Part shown: piece by piece, positions 19,231 to 28,451 of the stretch
Layout: every line of letters begins with the position of its first letter
Numbering within the stretch: the stretch's first letter is position 1
Assembly: GCF_007671685.1 (NCBI RefSeq)
Contig: NZ_VCNL01000001.1
Coordinates: 620,001-684,000, forward strand
DNA length: 64,000 bases
DNA from: Halorubrum salsamenti
GTDB lineage: Archaea > Halobacteriota > Halobacteria > Halobacteriales > Haloferacaceae
Direction of reading: 5' to 3'
Made by a program: the position numbers and the translations under genes
Notes under the pieces: generated by a model
Seen by the model: the letters and a program-made list of their open reading frames with translations, nothing else
Told to the model about the DNA's origin: nothing
Database searches by the model: none

Positions 19231-20826
19231 ATGAGCGAACGGACGGCAGAAGCGATGACGACCGTCGACGAGGACGGTATACGCGTCGAGAAGTCCTTCA
19301 CGGACGACGCGTTCCCCGTGCCCGCGGTGATGTACGAACTCTCCTCGACCCGCGAGGACCCCGTGCGCGTGCGCATCGTCGACCGGATCCCCGAATCGTT
19401 CCCGATGGACCGGATCGGGTTCCACCCGGAGTACGAGAGCGAGAACTGGACCGCCTACAAGGACCACCGCGTGGAGTTCGAGCGCGTGATCGATCCCGAC
19501 GAGGAGATCGAGACGGTGTTCGGCATCCGCGACGACGACCCCGAGCTCGACGGCTTCCTCGGAACGCCGGTGATCGAACACGTCCCGGTCGGCGAGGAGA
19601 TCGAAGACGTCCTCGGCGCCGGCGACACCGACGCCGTCAGGGAGGTGCTCTCGGGCGACAGAGCGACGCTCCCCGGGATGGAGGAGCCGCTCGCGGCCGA
19701 GGGCTCGGAGTCCTCCGAGTCAGACGAGCCCGAAGCCGTCGCCGACGAACCGGCCGGGGAAGCGTCTGAGGCCGCCGAAAGCGGCGAGGAACCCCGCGAC
19801 ACAGAGGCCCCCGAACCGAGGGAGGTCGTCGCGGGAACCGCCGCGGTCACCTCGCACGACGAGGAGTCCGCGGCGGACGAGCCCGAGGCGGCCGAGTCCG
19901 ATGCAGACGAGTCGGTGATCGACGAGGCGGAGGACGCGTCAGGGACCGGCGACGAAGACGAGCCGGCGGAGTCCGAGCCGGAAGCCCGCGAATCCGTCCC
20001 GAAGGAGGGCCTCGCCGCGGCGCTCGCCTCGGAGATCCGCGCCGGCGACGTGAACGACGACGACCTCGAAACCCTCCGCTCCGAACTCGACGTTGGCGTT
20101 CCCCACAGCGTCGACGTGCGGATCGCCCGCCTCCAGTCGAGCGTCGCCGACATCGAGGCGTACGCCGACGCGCTCGCGGAGTTCATCGACGGCGAGGGGA
20201 CCGCCCGCGAGATTCTCGACGACCTCGACGAGAAGGTCGACGCGGTCGAGTCCGAGATGGCCGCGATCGACGACCGGCTCGCGTCCGCCGACGCTGACCG
20301 GAACGACTTGCGCGAGGCGGTCTCGCAGGTCGACGAGTCGGTGGCGTCGGTGACCGACGAAGTCGAGGGCGTCTCCGAGCGCGTCGAGGGCGTCGACGAT
20401 CGGGTCGAGGGCGTGGAATCGGACGTTTCCGGCGTCGAGGAGTCGGTCGCGAACGTCGAGGAGACCGTCGACGGCGTCACCGACGACGTGTCGCGGCTCG
20501 ACGACGAGACGACCGGCCTCGACGAGACGGTCGACGACCTGGGCGACGACGTGGAGACGCTGTACGAGGAGGTCGACGACGCCGCCGCGGGGCTGGAGGC
20601 GACCGAGGACCGGGTTGACGACGTAGAGGCCCGCATGGGGCGGTTCGACGAGGAGTTCGACGACCTCTGGGACGACCTCGCGGAGGTCGACACCCGGCTG
20701 ACCGACATCGAGGACCGGCTCGGCGAGGACCTCGACGACGTGGAGGCGGAACTCGACGCGATCAACGACCACCTCGAAGAGCTCGAAGCGTTCAGAGAGC
20801 GGCTCAACGAGGCCTTCGGTCCGTAA
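19231..20826 (+). CDS. Large acidic coiled-coil protein, haloarchaeal family of unknown function
   Basis: 531 residues starting at the ATG at 19231; a TTTAAG box at 19201-19206, exactly 25 bases before, argues for this leaderless start. Residues 1-125 form a folded domain (VPAVMYELSSTREDPVRVRI ... HPEYESENWTAYKDHRVEFE). Residues about 130-270 are acidic, low-complexity and probably disordered. Residues about 275-531 form a long coiled coil with 7-residue periodicity (VEGVDDRVEGVESDVSGVEE). No membrane segment. Such architecture suggests a scaffold or cytoskeletal role, but nothing in the sequence proves it. Confidence 0.65.
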   Translation: MSERTAEAMTTVDEDGIRVEKSFTDDAFPVPAVMYELSSTREDPVRVRIVDRIPESFPMDRIGFHPEYESENWTAYKDHRVEFERVIDPDEEIETVFGIRDDDPELDGFLGTPVIEHVPVGEEIEDVLGAGDTDAVREVLSGDRATLPGMEEPLAAEGSESSESDEPEAVADEPAGEASEAAESGEEPRDTEAPEPREVVAGTAAVTSHDEESAADEPEAAESDADESVIDEAEDASGTGDEDEPAESEPEARESVPKEGLAAALASEIRAGDVNDDDLETLRSELDVGVPHSVDVRIARLQSSVADIEAYADALAEFIDGEGTAREILDDLDEKVDAVESEMAAIDDRLASADADRNDLREAVSQVDESVASVTDEVEGVSERVEGVDDRVEGVESDVSGVEESVANVEETVDGVTDDVSRLDDETTGLDETVDDLGDDVETLYEEVDDAAAGLEATEDRVDDVEARMGRFDEEFDDLWDDLAEVDTRLTDIEDRLGEDLDDVEAELDAINDHLEELEAFRERLNEAFGP

Positions 20827-20912
20827 TTCGGGGCCGACACGGACTCACGACGGCGCGCTCGTCCCGAACGAAAAGCGCAACCCGTTTTACCCGCGGCGGT
20901 CCACGTCCGGTA

Positions 20913-21818
20913 ATGAGCGAACCGGTACCGGTCGCCGTGCCGCGGAAAGGCCGACCGCTCGAAGCGGTCCTCGAACGGATCGCGGCCGTCGGCCCCGACG
21001 ACCGGCTCGACGGGCTCGCGGACCGCGTGAGCAACACCCTTCGGTACGAAAAGGCCGTCACGAAGGGGCGCGTCGACGCCGAAGACGGCCCGTACGAGCG
21101 GCTGACTGAGTACTCCGATCCCGACGACCCGTACCAGCCCGAGTTCACGCTCCTGCGGGACGACCGGAACGGTAAACCCCGACGAATCGTTTTCGACGCG
21201 GCCACCGTCGACCTCGGCGAGGTGACGCTGAAACTCGTCGGTCGCGAGGAGCCGTTCCGAGCCCTTCGGACCCACGAGTTCGCGCTCGGATTCGATTCCG
21301 CCGACCTCGTCTTGGAGGAGGTCGTCGGGATCCGACCGGAGGGTCTCGGCCAGATCGCCGACATCAACGAGCGGATCGACCCCGTCGACACCGACGTCCG
21401 CGTGGTGAACGGGCTCGGAGACACCGTCTATCACACGCTGATGGGTCGGCCGGAGGGGATCGAACCGGGAGTCGACCTCGATCGGGAGTTCGTCTCGGAG
21501 TACGAGGGCCCGCTGTGTATCTCGCCGCGATACGAACGGCTCGTCACCGCCGTGTTGGGAACGGACGCGCTGGAGGGCGCCGAGTTCGTCTATCCGAACC
21601 CGAACGAGGAGGAGGAGGCCGCCATCGCCCGGACCGGGCTCGGCGTCTACCTCACGGTCACCGGGTCGACGGCCCGCGAACACGGGCTCGTCGTCGGGGA
21701 ACACCTCTTCCCCAGCGAGACCGTGCTGATGCAGAACGCGGCCGAACACGATCCCATCGTCAAGCGCGCGCTCGACGCCCTCGCGGTCGAAGAGTCGTCC
21801 TCGGAGATCCGGATCTGA
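20913..21818 (+). CDS. Distant HisG-like (ATP-phosphoribosyltransferase-type) protein, unknown function
   Basis: 301 residues. The start VPVAVPRKGRPLEAVLERI resembles the HisG opening (VPNKGR), and the C-terminal half (LCISPRYERLVTAVLG, then GVYLTVTGSTAREHGL) follows the same order as HisG's 'EFPNVTRDYL ... STGTTLR' segment, including a phosphate-loop-like TGSTAR. About 90 extra residues near the front (YERLTEYSDPDDPYQPEF onward) are unlike HisG. It is therefore perhaps a type II periplasmic-binding-fold protein related to HisG with another role. No histidine genes lie nearby. Function not assigned. Confidence 0.45.
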   Translation: MSEPVPVAVPRKGRPLEAVLERIAAVGPDDRLDGLADRVSNTLRYEKAVTKGRVDAEDGPYERLTEYSDPDDPYQPEFTLLRDDRNGKPRRIVFDAATVDLGEVTLKLVGREEPFRALRTHEFALGFDSADLVLEEVVGIRPEGLGQIADINERIDPVDTDVRVVNGLGDTVYHTLMGRPEGIEPGVDLDREFVSEYEGPLCISPRYERLVTAVLGTDALEGAEFVYPNPNEEEEAAIARTGLGVYLTVTGSTAREHGLVVGEHLFPSETVLMQNAAEHDPIVKRALDALAVEESSSEIRI

Positions 21819-22340
21819 CTCCTGCACTGTCTATAGCGGTATGTGATATACTCGTTGGCGATCGATCGCACCCACGCACCCCAAACCGGTGCGGGAGAGA
21901 GCGACCGAGTGACCGGATGCTCGCGTCGTGACAGGCCGTTGCGGCGTCGTGACGCGCTCACCCATGTTGAAGACGCGACTCCCGTCAGTGGCAGCTGAGC
22001 GGTATCGACGCTCCGAAGAAACGCGGGACCGGGCACGTCGATCCGGACTGGCTGCAGCTGACTGCCGTGAGTCGAACGCGACGCCGCGGCCCACCCGATG
22101 GAGCCACCACGGTCGGGCTGCAGGGGCAGTGCGTATCGGACACTGCACGCGTAACGGGTAGCTGCCGATCGGACTCGACGACGGTGGCGCCGCACGAGAC
22201 GAACATCGCTCGCCGGCGATCGGAGGCGACCAAGCTGATCCCCTCGTTGCCACCGCCCGATTGATCTGCCGCCACTCGTACATTATCCGCCGACGAACGA
22301 GGAGCCAGATCGGTTCAATCGGTCGGTGATATTTATATCT
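21819..22340. other. Gene-poor stretch
   Basis: GC-rich bases with no frame that has a plausible start, haloarchaeal composition and a recognisable product. It contains direct repeat copy B (21832-21847). The AT-rich operator region of the next gene begins at about 22330. Confidence 0.5.
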
Positions 22341-22345
22341 ATGTT

Positions 22346-22429
22346 TCTAGTACTATATATTGATCTGTCTAGTACTAGAAAATGAGGTACATTGTATTTT
22401 CGGTGGCTTTCACAGCACTACAGTACTGT
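22346..22429. promoter_or_regulatory. Three AGTACT-centred palindromes upstream of the RHH gene
   Basis: TCTAGTACTA at 22346-22355, the perfect palindrome TCTAGTACTAGA at 22368-22379, and ACAGTACTGT at 22420-22429 share the core AGTACT. The first two cores are 22 bp apart, two helical turns, so bound proteins would sit on one face of the DNA. A GTATAAGG box follows at about 22428. The downstream gene encodes a ribbon-helix-helix protein, a class that binds such short palindromes in tandem, so self-regulation is inferred. Confidence 0.5.
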
Positions 22430-22496
22430 ATAAGGTCACTTATCCCGAATTGTGGGATAGATTGAAGGTGGCGGCCCGAGAAGCCCGGATCGAGAG

Positions 22497-22877
22497 ATGA
22501 GCGACGACCGCCGCTCCGTGAAGACGTACGTTCCCGAAGACCAGAAGGCGATCTGGCAGGACCACGCCGACGAGTTGGGAATGTCTCAAAGCGAGTTCGT
22601 CAGAACCATGGTACAGGCCGGGAGACGTGGGTTCTCGATCGACGGGGGCGGAAATCCCGTCGAACCCGATCCGTCGGGGTCTGACCCCAGGGGTAGCGAC
22701 CTCGAAAGGCGGGTCGAAGCGGCGCTCGCCGACGGGGTGCTCTCGTGGGAGGAGCTCGTCGACGACGTGTTCGACGACTTCGAGGGTCGCTTGGAGGACG
22801 CGCTCGATTCGCTCCAGGATCGCAACCGCGTCCGGTACAACGGTCGGGAAGGGGGATACACGCTGATCGATGAGTAG
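22497..22877 (+). CDS. Ribbon-helix-helix DNA-binding protein paired with a recombinase
   Basis: 126 residues. The N-terminus (about 6-45: RRSVKTYVPEDQKAIWQDHA ... MSQSEFVRTMVQ) matches the strand-helix-helix pattern of CopG/Arc proteins. After a Pro/Gly-rich linker, residues 68-124 (LSWEELVDDVF ... LEDALDSLQDRNRVRYNGR) look like a winged helix. The stop overlaps the recombinase start by 8 bases, so the two are co-translated. It may act as an accessory factor or excisionase-like partner for the recombinase and repress its own promoter through the palindromes upstream. Confidence 0.7.
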   Translation: MSDDRRSVKTYVPEDQKAIWQDHADELGMSQSEFVRTMVQAGRRGFSIDGGGNPVEPDPSGSDPRGSDLERRVEAALADGVLSWEELVDDVFDDFEGRLEDALDSLQDRNRVRYNGREGGYTLIDE

Positions 22878-23904
22878 CACGCGAGCCCCCGCCGAGGTCG
22901 ACGACCCGATCGGGTACTTCATCGAGGACCTCACCTATCACGGGAAGACCGAGCGGACCCGCGACTCCTATGAACGTGTGCTCCGTCAGTTCGAATCGTT
23001 TCTCGACCAAGAGACGACACCGGACTCGGCTACTCACCGCGACTGCATGGCGTTCGTCCACTCGCTGCGCGGCGACGTGGCCGACAGCACGGTGGCGACG
23101 TACGCGGCGTATCTGCATCGGTTTTACGGGTACATGACCGAGGTCGGCGTCTTCGAGGGGAACCCGATGACGCTGGTGATGGAGGAGATGGACGAGACGG
23201 TCGATAAGGACCCCGCGCGGCGAGACGTGTCGATCCCGGCGATGCGCGAGTTCGTCGCCGGGATTCGGCATCCTCTCCACCGCGCGCTCGTCGTCACGCT
23301 GTTGAAGACCGGAATGCGGGTCGGAGAGCTCTGTAACCTCGATCTCCGCGATCTCGCGATCGACGACGAGGAGGTCAGAGAGGCGTTCGAGCTCGGGTCG
23401 CGACCGGCCCTCGCGGACCGGCCGAATTCGCTGTACGTCACCCCGGACGCGGCGGTGGGCGAGGAGCTGAACGGAGCGGTCCGCACCGCGTCGAACAAGC
23501 GCAAGCGTGCCACCGTGATTCCGGTCGACGACGAGCTGGAGCGGACGCTGAAGCGGTGGCTCGCCGTGCGTCCGGACGGCGCCTCGGACGCGGAACCGCT
23601 GTTCGTCGGCACCGCGGAGGGGTGGGGCGAGCGGCTCGATCCGCAGGCGGTCAGACACGTCGTCGAGCGCTACGCCCGCGACGCGGGGTGGTACCGCACG
23701 GGCGGCGGCGCCGCCGAGAACGTCACACCGCACTACTTCCGGCATTTCTTCACGACGCACCTCCGGGATCGGACCGGCGACCGCGGCGTCGTCAAGTACC
23801 TCCGGGGCGACGTCGCCGACGACGTGATCGACACGTACACCCACAACTGGGGCGATCAGGTCCGCGAGACGTACGAAGCAAACGTGTACCAGTTGTTGGG
23901 ATAG
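22870..23904 (+). CDS. Tyrosine recombinase (XerC/XerD-like integrase)
   Basis: 344 residues. An N-terminal SAM-like core-binding domain (about 12-105: TRDSYERVLRQFESFLDQE) precedes the catalytic domain. Active-site candidates: Arg in LLKTGMRVGELCNLDL, Lys in the TASNKRKRATVIPV strand, H-x-x-R in TPHYFRHFFTTHL, and the nucleophilic Tyr in DVIDTYTHNW near the C-terminus. The second conserved His of LGH is replaced (LRGDV). It would cut and rejoin DNA at specific sites, either for chromosome dimer resolution or for a local element. It is encoded with the RHH protein; no att repeats were identified with confidence. Confidence 0.85.
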   Translation: MSSTRAPAEVDDPIGYFIEDLTYHGKTERTRDSYERVLRQFESFLDQETTPDSATHRDCMAFVHSLRGDVADSTVATYAAYLHRFYGYMTEVGVFEGNPMTLVMEEMDETVDKDPARRDVSIPAMREFVAGIRHPLHRALVVTLLKTGMRVGELCNLDLRDLAIDDEEVREAFELGSRPALADRPNSLYVTPDAAVGEELNGAVRTASNKRKRATVIPVDDELERTLKRWLAVRPDGASDAEPLFVGTAEGWGERLDPQAVRHVVERYARDAGWYRTGGGAAENVTPHYFRHFFTTHLRDRTGDRGVVKYLRGDVADDVIDTYTHNWGDQVRETYEANVYQLLG

Positions 23905-24066
23905 CGATCGGACCGCGAATCGTCGTCACCGTATTTCGTCGTCGAGAACACGACGGATCTCGTGTTCGAGGGACGCCAGATATATTGTATATCGCTATAT
24001 CGATTTATTGTCCGGTGGGAGGATCGCGCGTGCCGGTTCCGTCCCTCAGGAGCGGACCCGGTTCGC

Positions 24067-24495
24067 TCACTTCACCAGCGTCGTCGGCACAGCGGTCTCC
24101 CGTGTGACGGCCTCGGCGACGCTTCCGATCAGGGCCCGCGAGAGCCCCGAGCGACCGTGGGTGCCGAGCACGACGTGATCGAACTCCCCCTCGTCTGCGT
24201 ACTCGGCGATTCGGCGCTCCGGCTCGCCCGTGAGGAAGGTGACCGCCACGTCGCGGCCGTCGGCGACCTCGCGGACCGTCTCGAACACCGACGCCGCGGT
24301 CTCGTCGCCCACGTCGTCGAGCTCGTCGAGCGAGGCGCCGAAGGCTTCCTCCGTGTCTTCGGGGAGCATGTCGAAGTCGGGAAAGGCGACGTGGACGACG
24401 GTGACCCGTGCGTCCGGGAACGTTTCGAGGGCGACCGCGAGCGCCTCGCGGCCCAGCGGCGAGTCGTCCATCGCGACGAGGACGGAGTCGGTCAT
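24067..24495 (-). CDS. UspA-family universal stress protein
   Basis: 142 residues from MTDSVLVAMDDSPLGREAL, the usual length for one USP domain. The ATP-binding-type motif G-2x-G-9x-G-[ST] is seen in VVLGTHGRSGLSRALIGSVAEAVT. Cytoplasmic; in haloarchaea these proteins are abundant and their roles mostly undefined. It is divergent from the radical SAM gene, with 138 bases between. Confidence 0.9.
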   Translation of the reverse strand: MTDSVLVAMDDSPLGREALAVALETFPDARVTVVHVAFPDFDMLPEDTEEAFGASLDELDDVGDETAASVFETVREVADGRDVAVTFLTGEPERRIAEYADEGEFDHVVLGTHGRSGLSRALIGSVAEAVTRETAVPTTLVK

Positions 24496-24633
24496 ACGTC
24501 GCTTTCGGCGGGTGACGGTATCAAACCGGTGCTCCTCGGGGAGCTGCTCGGGACGGCCTATCAGGACCGGTTCAAGGGTGAACACGTTCGGGACAGTACC
24601 CAAACGGATGGGAACGAAAGCACGAGTAAGCCG

Positions 24634-25734
24634 ATGTTCGACGATCTCGACACGGACCGGCGGCCGCTGGTTCTCATCTGGGAGGTGACGCAGGCGTGCG
24701 GGCTCGCCTGTCGTCACTGTCGCGCCGACGCGAAGCCGGCCCGTCACCCCGACGAGCTGACGACCGAGGAGGGGAAGCGGCTCCTCGACGACGCGGCGTC
24801 GTTCGGCGACGGCCAGCTCGTCGTGCTCTCCGGCGGCGACCCGCTCGCCAGAGACGACCTACTGGAGCTGGTCTCGTACGGCGACGACCAGGGGCTCCGC
24901 ATGACGATCACCCCCAGCGGGACGCGGTCGCTAACGCCCGACCGGGTCGAGAGCCTCTCCGACGCCGGAATCCGGCGGATGGCACTGAGCCTCGACGGCG
25001 CGACGCGCGAGAGCCACGACCGGTTCCGCGGCGAGGAGAGCTTCGAGAGCACGCTTGGGGCGGCGGAGGCGGCGTCCGACGCGGGACTGCCGCTGCAGGT
25101 CAACACGACCGTCTGCGCGGAGACCGTCGACGAACTTCCCGCGATCCGCGACCGCGTGCGGGACCTCGGCGCGGTCCTCTGGAGCGTGTTCTTCCTCGTC
25201 CCCGTCGGTCGGGGCCGGATCCTCGATCCCATCCCGCCGGAGCGGGCCGAGGACGTGATGGAGTGGCTCCACGGCGTCGCCGAGGCGGAGCCGTTCGGCG
25301 TCAAGACGACCGAGGCGCCCTTCTATCGCCGGGTCGGACTCCAGTCCGACGGAGACGAGGGTGCGGTCCGGCGGCGCGGCGGCATCACCGCGGGCCGCGG
25401 ATTCGCGTTCGTGAGCCACACCGGCGAGACGTACCCGTCCGGGTTCCTGCCGGAGTCCGCCGGCAACGTCCGGGACCGGTCGGTCGTCGACATCTATCGC
25501 AACTCGAAGCTGTTCGAGTCCCTCCGCGAGCCGGACCGGCTGAAGGGGAAGTGCGGCGCCTGCGAGTTCCGGCAGGTGTGCGGCGGGAGCCGTTCGCGGG
25601 CGTTCGCGACGACGGGGGACCCGCTGGAGAGCGACCCGCTCTGCCCGTACGTTCCCGAGGGGTACGACGGCGAGTTGCCGCCGACGCTCGGCGGGGGTTC
25701 GGGATCGACGGGCGTGCCGGACGCCGCCGACTGA
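24634..25734 (+). CDS. Radical SAM/SPASM protein (TIGR04053-like)
   Basis: 366 residues. The radical SAM cluster motif is CGLACRHC in VLIWEVTQACGLACRHCRAD, followed by the SAM-binding LSGGDPLARDDL. The C-terminus has a SPASM-type cysteine cluster (KCGACEFRQVCGGSRSRAFA ... DPLC). The closest layout I know is the haloarchaeal TIGR04053 / Htur_1727 group, related to the haem-pathway enzymes AhbC/AhbD and to peptide-modifying enzymes. The substrate is unknown; no precursor peptide or siroheme gene is adjacent. The ATG at 24634 precedes the conserved core by the usual 20 residues. Confidence 0.8.
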   Translation: MFDDLDTDRRPLVLIWEVTQACGLACRHCRADAKPARHPDELTTEEGKRLLDDAASFGDGQLVVLSGGDPLARDDLLELVSYGDDQGLRMTITPSGTRSLTPDRVESLSDAGIRRMALSLDGATRESHDRFRGEESFESTLGAAEAASDAGLPLQVNTTVCAETVDELPAIRDRVRDLGAVLWSVFFLVPVGRGRILDPIPPERAEDVMEWLHGVAEAEPFGVKTTEAPFYRRVGLQSDGDEGAVRRRGGITAGRGFAFVSHTGETYPSGFLPESAGNVRDRSVVDIYRNSKLFESLREPDRLKGKCGACEFRQVCGGSRSRAFATTGDPLESDPLCPYVPEGYDGELPPTLGGGSGSTGVPDAAD

Positions 25735-25810
25735 CCCGGGAACGCGGTCGCTCGGCGGGGCCCGACGAGGCCGTCCGCGACACCGCATTTATAAGGGCAG
25801 ACGGGCGCGG

Positions 25811-27970
25811 TCACGTGGTGTCGATCTCGAAGCGGGCGCCGCCGTCGGGGCCGTTCGTCGCGGTGATCGTCCAGTCGTGTCGGTCGACGATCTCTTTGAC
25901 GATTCCGAGTCCGAATCCCGTCCCGTCCTCGGCGGTCGTGTATCCCGCTTCGAACACGTCCGCGCGTTCCGATTCGGGGAGTCCGACCCCGTCGTCGGCG
26001 ATATAAAAGCCGTCGTCGGTGTCGCCGACCGTCACCGTCACGTCCGGACCGCCGTGGTCGACGGCGTTCTGGAGGAGGTTCGACACGAGCTGCTGGAGCT
26101 GGTCGCGGTCCGCCTCGACGGTGCGCCGCGTCTCGACCGCGAGCGTCGCGTCCTCCGTCGGCAGCGATCCCCAGCACGTCCGAGCGAGGTCCGACAACGG
26201 GACCGTTCCGATATCCATCGCCTCCTCGCCAGCCTGCGCGAGCGTCAGTAGGTCCTCGATCAGGGCGTCCATGCGCCCCAACGCGTCGCCGATCTTGTCG
26301 ACGCGGTCGCCGTCGCAGTCGTCTCGCAGCAGTTCGAGGTTCCCCTCCGCGACCCGCAGCGGGTTTCGCAGGTCGTGGCTCACGACGCTCGTGAACCGAT
26401 CTAACCGCTCGTTCTGCTGGACGAGGGCGCGCTCGCGCCGCTTCTGTTCGCTCACGTCTCGGTCCATCGCCACGAAGCGGTCCTCGCCGTCGAGGTTGAG
26501 CCGAATGAGGTGGACCTCGATCGGGAACGTGGACCCGTCCTTCCGCTCGAGTTCGGCCTCGAACCGGTGAGGTGAATTCGGCGGGAGCGTCTCCCAGAAC
26601 GACGACGCACGGTCCGGGTCGGCCAGGGGGTCGATGTCCCAGACCTTCCGCCCGAGGAGTTCCGGCTCGCTGTACCCGAGTTCGTCGCAGAGCCGCTGGT
26701 TGACGTCCCGGATTGTGCCGTCGATGTCGTGGACCGCGAACATGTCCGGCGAGTGCTCGAAGAGCGCTTCGAGACGCGCGGAGGTTGACTCCAACTGCCG
26801 TTCGTACCGTTTGCGCTCCGTGATATCGTCCTGAAACCCGACGAACAGATCGAGGTCGCCGTCGGCGTCGAAGATCGGAGCGATGCGGACGCGGTTCCAG
26901 AACTCCGTGCCGTCCTTCCGGTAGTTCCGCAGTTCGACCGTCACCGGCTCCCGATTGTCGATCGCCTCTCGGAGGGTTGCGACCCGCTCGTCGTCGGTCG
27001 CGTCGCCCTGGAGGAACCGGCAGTTCCGCCCGACGGCCTCGTCTCTCTCGTAGCCGGTGAGCGCCGTGAACTCGTCGTTCACGTAGATGATCGGATTGTC
27101 CTCCCGATCGGGGTCGGTGAGTGCGATCCCGATCGGCGCCTCGTCCATCGCCCGCACTTTCGCCGAGACGTTCGACGCGTTTGCGTCGGCCGCTTCCGAC
27201 CGAGTGAGCGTACAGATCAGCGAGTCGTCGTCGGTGTACGAGAGCGTGTGCTCGACGTCGATCGTCTCGCCGTCCGCCCGGACGAACGATGTGGTACCGT
27301 CCCACTGCCCGCCACGCGCCTCCGGGAGAACCACATCGTAGACGTGATCGACGTCCTCGTCGTCACCGTAGAGCGACTCCCAGTGACGGCCGACGAGCTC
27401 CTCGCGGTCATATCCGAGAATCTCCGCGTAGGCGGTGTTCACGTACTCGATTCGACCGTCACTGTCAAGGATGCTGATCCCGTCCCGGGCGGTCTCGATG
27501 GCTTCGAGGCCGCGATTCATGTACCGCTCAGCCCAGTACCCCTCGACGGCGTTCTGGACGCGATTGGCAAGGACGCCGTACTGCTCGGTCCCGCCTTCCT
27601 TCTGGAGGTAGTCCGTGACGCCCGCCGTGATGGCCTCGCTCGCGATCTCCTCGCTTCCCTTCCCGGTGAAGAGGATGAACGGGAGGTCCGGACGGGAATC
27701 GCGGACGCGCTCTAAGACCTCCAAGCCGTCCAACGCCGGCATGTCGTAGTCGCTCACGATGCAGTCAATAGCCGACCCGTCCTCGTCGAGCGCGTCGAGC
27801 GCGTCTCGGGGGTCCGTTTCGGTGCGGACGCTAAAGGCGTCGCGTTCGCGTTCGAGGAAGGTAGAGACGAGGTCGGCGAAGTCGGCGTCGTCGTCGATAT
27901 GAAGGATCTCGATTGATTTCGAGTCCGGAAGCACCGTCGAGTCCATCCGGACGTCGCCCTCGCCGTTCAT
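25811..27970 (-). CDS. REC-PAS-LOV-PAS histidine kinase (blue-light receptor candidate)
   Basis: 719 residues. A response-regulator receiver domain leads (about 20-130, phospho-acceptor Asp74 in IVSDYDMPALDG). PAS-1 spans about 150-260. PAS-2 (about 275-395) carries the flavin-binding LOV signature GRNCRFLQG with the photo-reactive Cys317. PAS-3 spans about 400-515. HisKA (His532 in FTSVVSHDLRNPL) and HATPase (NLLQNAVDHGG, GTGFGLGIVKEI) complete a kinase. No membrane segment, so it is soluble. The LOV cysteine predicts blue-light or redox sensing, and the REC domain makes it a possible phosphorelay input. No response regulator is adjacent. The first residues (MNGEGDVRMDST) allow a later start at residue 9. 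Confidence 0.88.
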   Translation of the reverse strand: MNGEGDVRMDSTVLPDSKSIEILHIDDDADFADLVSTFLERERDAFSVRTETDPRDALDALDEDGSAIDCIVSDYDMPALDGLEVLERVRDSRPDLPFILFTGKGSEEIASEAITAGVTDYLQKEGGTEQYGVLANRVQNAVEGYWAERYMNRGLEAIETARDGISILDSDGRIEYVNTAYAEILGYDREELVGRHWESLYGDDEDVDHVYDVVLPEARGGQWDGTTSFVRADGETIDVEHTLSYTDDDSLICTLTRSEAADANASNVSAKVRAMDEAPIGIALTDPDREDNPIIYVNDEFTALTGYERDEAVGRNCRFLQGDATDDERVATLREAIDNREPVTVELRNYRKDGTEFWNRVRIAPIFDADGDLDLFVGFQDDITERKRYERQLESTSARLEALFEHSPDMFAVHDIDGTIRDVNQRLCDELGYSEPELLGRKVWDIDPLADPDRASSFWETLPPNSPHRFEAELERKDGSTFPIEVHLIRLNLDGEDRFVAMDRDVSEQKRRERALVQQNERLDRFTSVVSHDLRNPLRVAEGNLELLRDDCDGDRVDKIGDALGRMDALIEDLLTLAQAGEEAMDIGTVPLSDLARTCWGSLPTEDATLAVETRRTVEADRDQLQQLVSNLLQNAVDHGGPDVTVTVGDTDDGFYIADDGVGLPESERADVFEAGYTTAEDGTGFGLGIVKEIVDRHDWTITATNGPDGGARFEIDTT

Positions 27971-28360
27971 ACCGGCTAGTTGCGGGGACGCGTTAATTGT
28001 CTTATTACTGTCCCGTCGAGACCCTCGGCAGGCGACACGCCCGTTCCGTCACGGCCGACCGCTCGCAACTGATCGCCGGTTCCGAACAGGATGACTGATA
28101 CTGCGGCTCGTAGGGTGACCCGGGCTCTCCGCGGAGCGCTCTGAACGCGGCCGACCCGGTAGCTGCGTCGCTTTCCCCGGTCAGATCGGGTCTTCAAACT
28201 TCGGTGCGTAGTGCCTGAACGTGTCTTTCGCGGCCTAGACTCGGAAGCCCTCGGAGAGGATAGGTCCGGGAGAGGGACTGGTGGGCTCTATGAGTCCCGA
28301 ACACACGTCAACGAAGTTGACTCTACCCTCTCAAATTTCACCTCTGATATTCATGCCATT
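27971..28360. other. Intergenic stretch before the pilin genes
   Basis: No supported gene. From about 28260 the sequence is homologous to the stretch before the second pilin (about 29110), so it belongs to the duplicated unit. Confidence 0.5.
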
Positions 28361-28451
28361 AACTACATAAGCGAACTCCCCTTCCCTGCACCTAGCCAGC
28401 AACCGATCGGAACGGACAGTCCGTTTCTCGGTGAACCGCTGGATTCAAACG

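Noticed and set aside
21928-22275. Several short frames in the 21.9-22.3 kb gap
   Set aside because: All are low in acidic residues, lack promoters at the right distance and have no recognisable domain.
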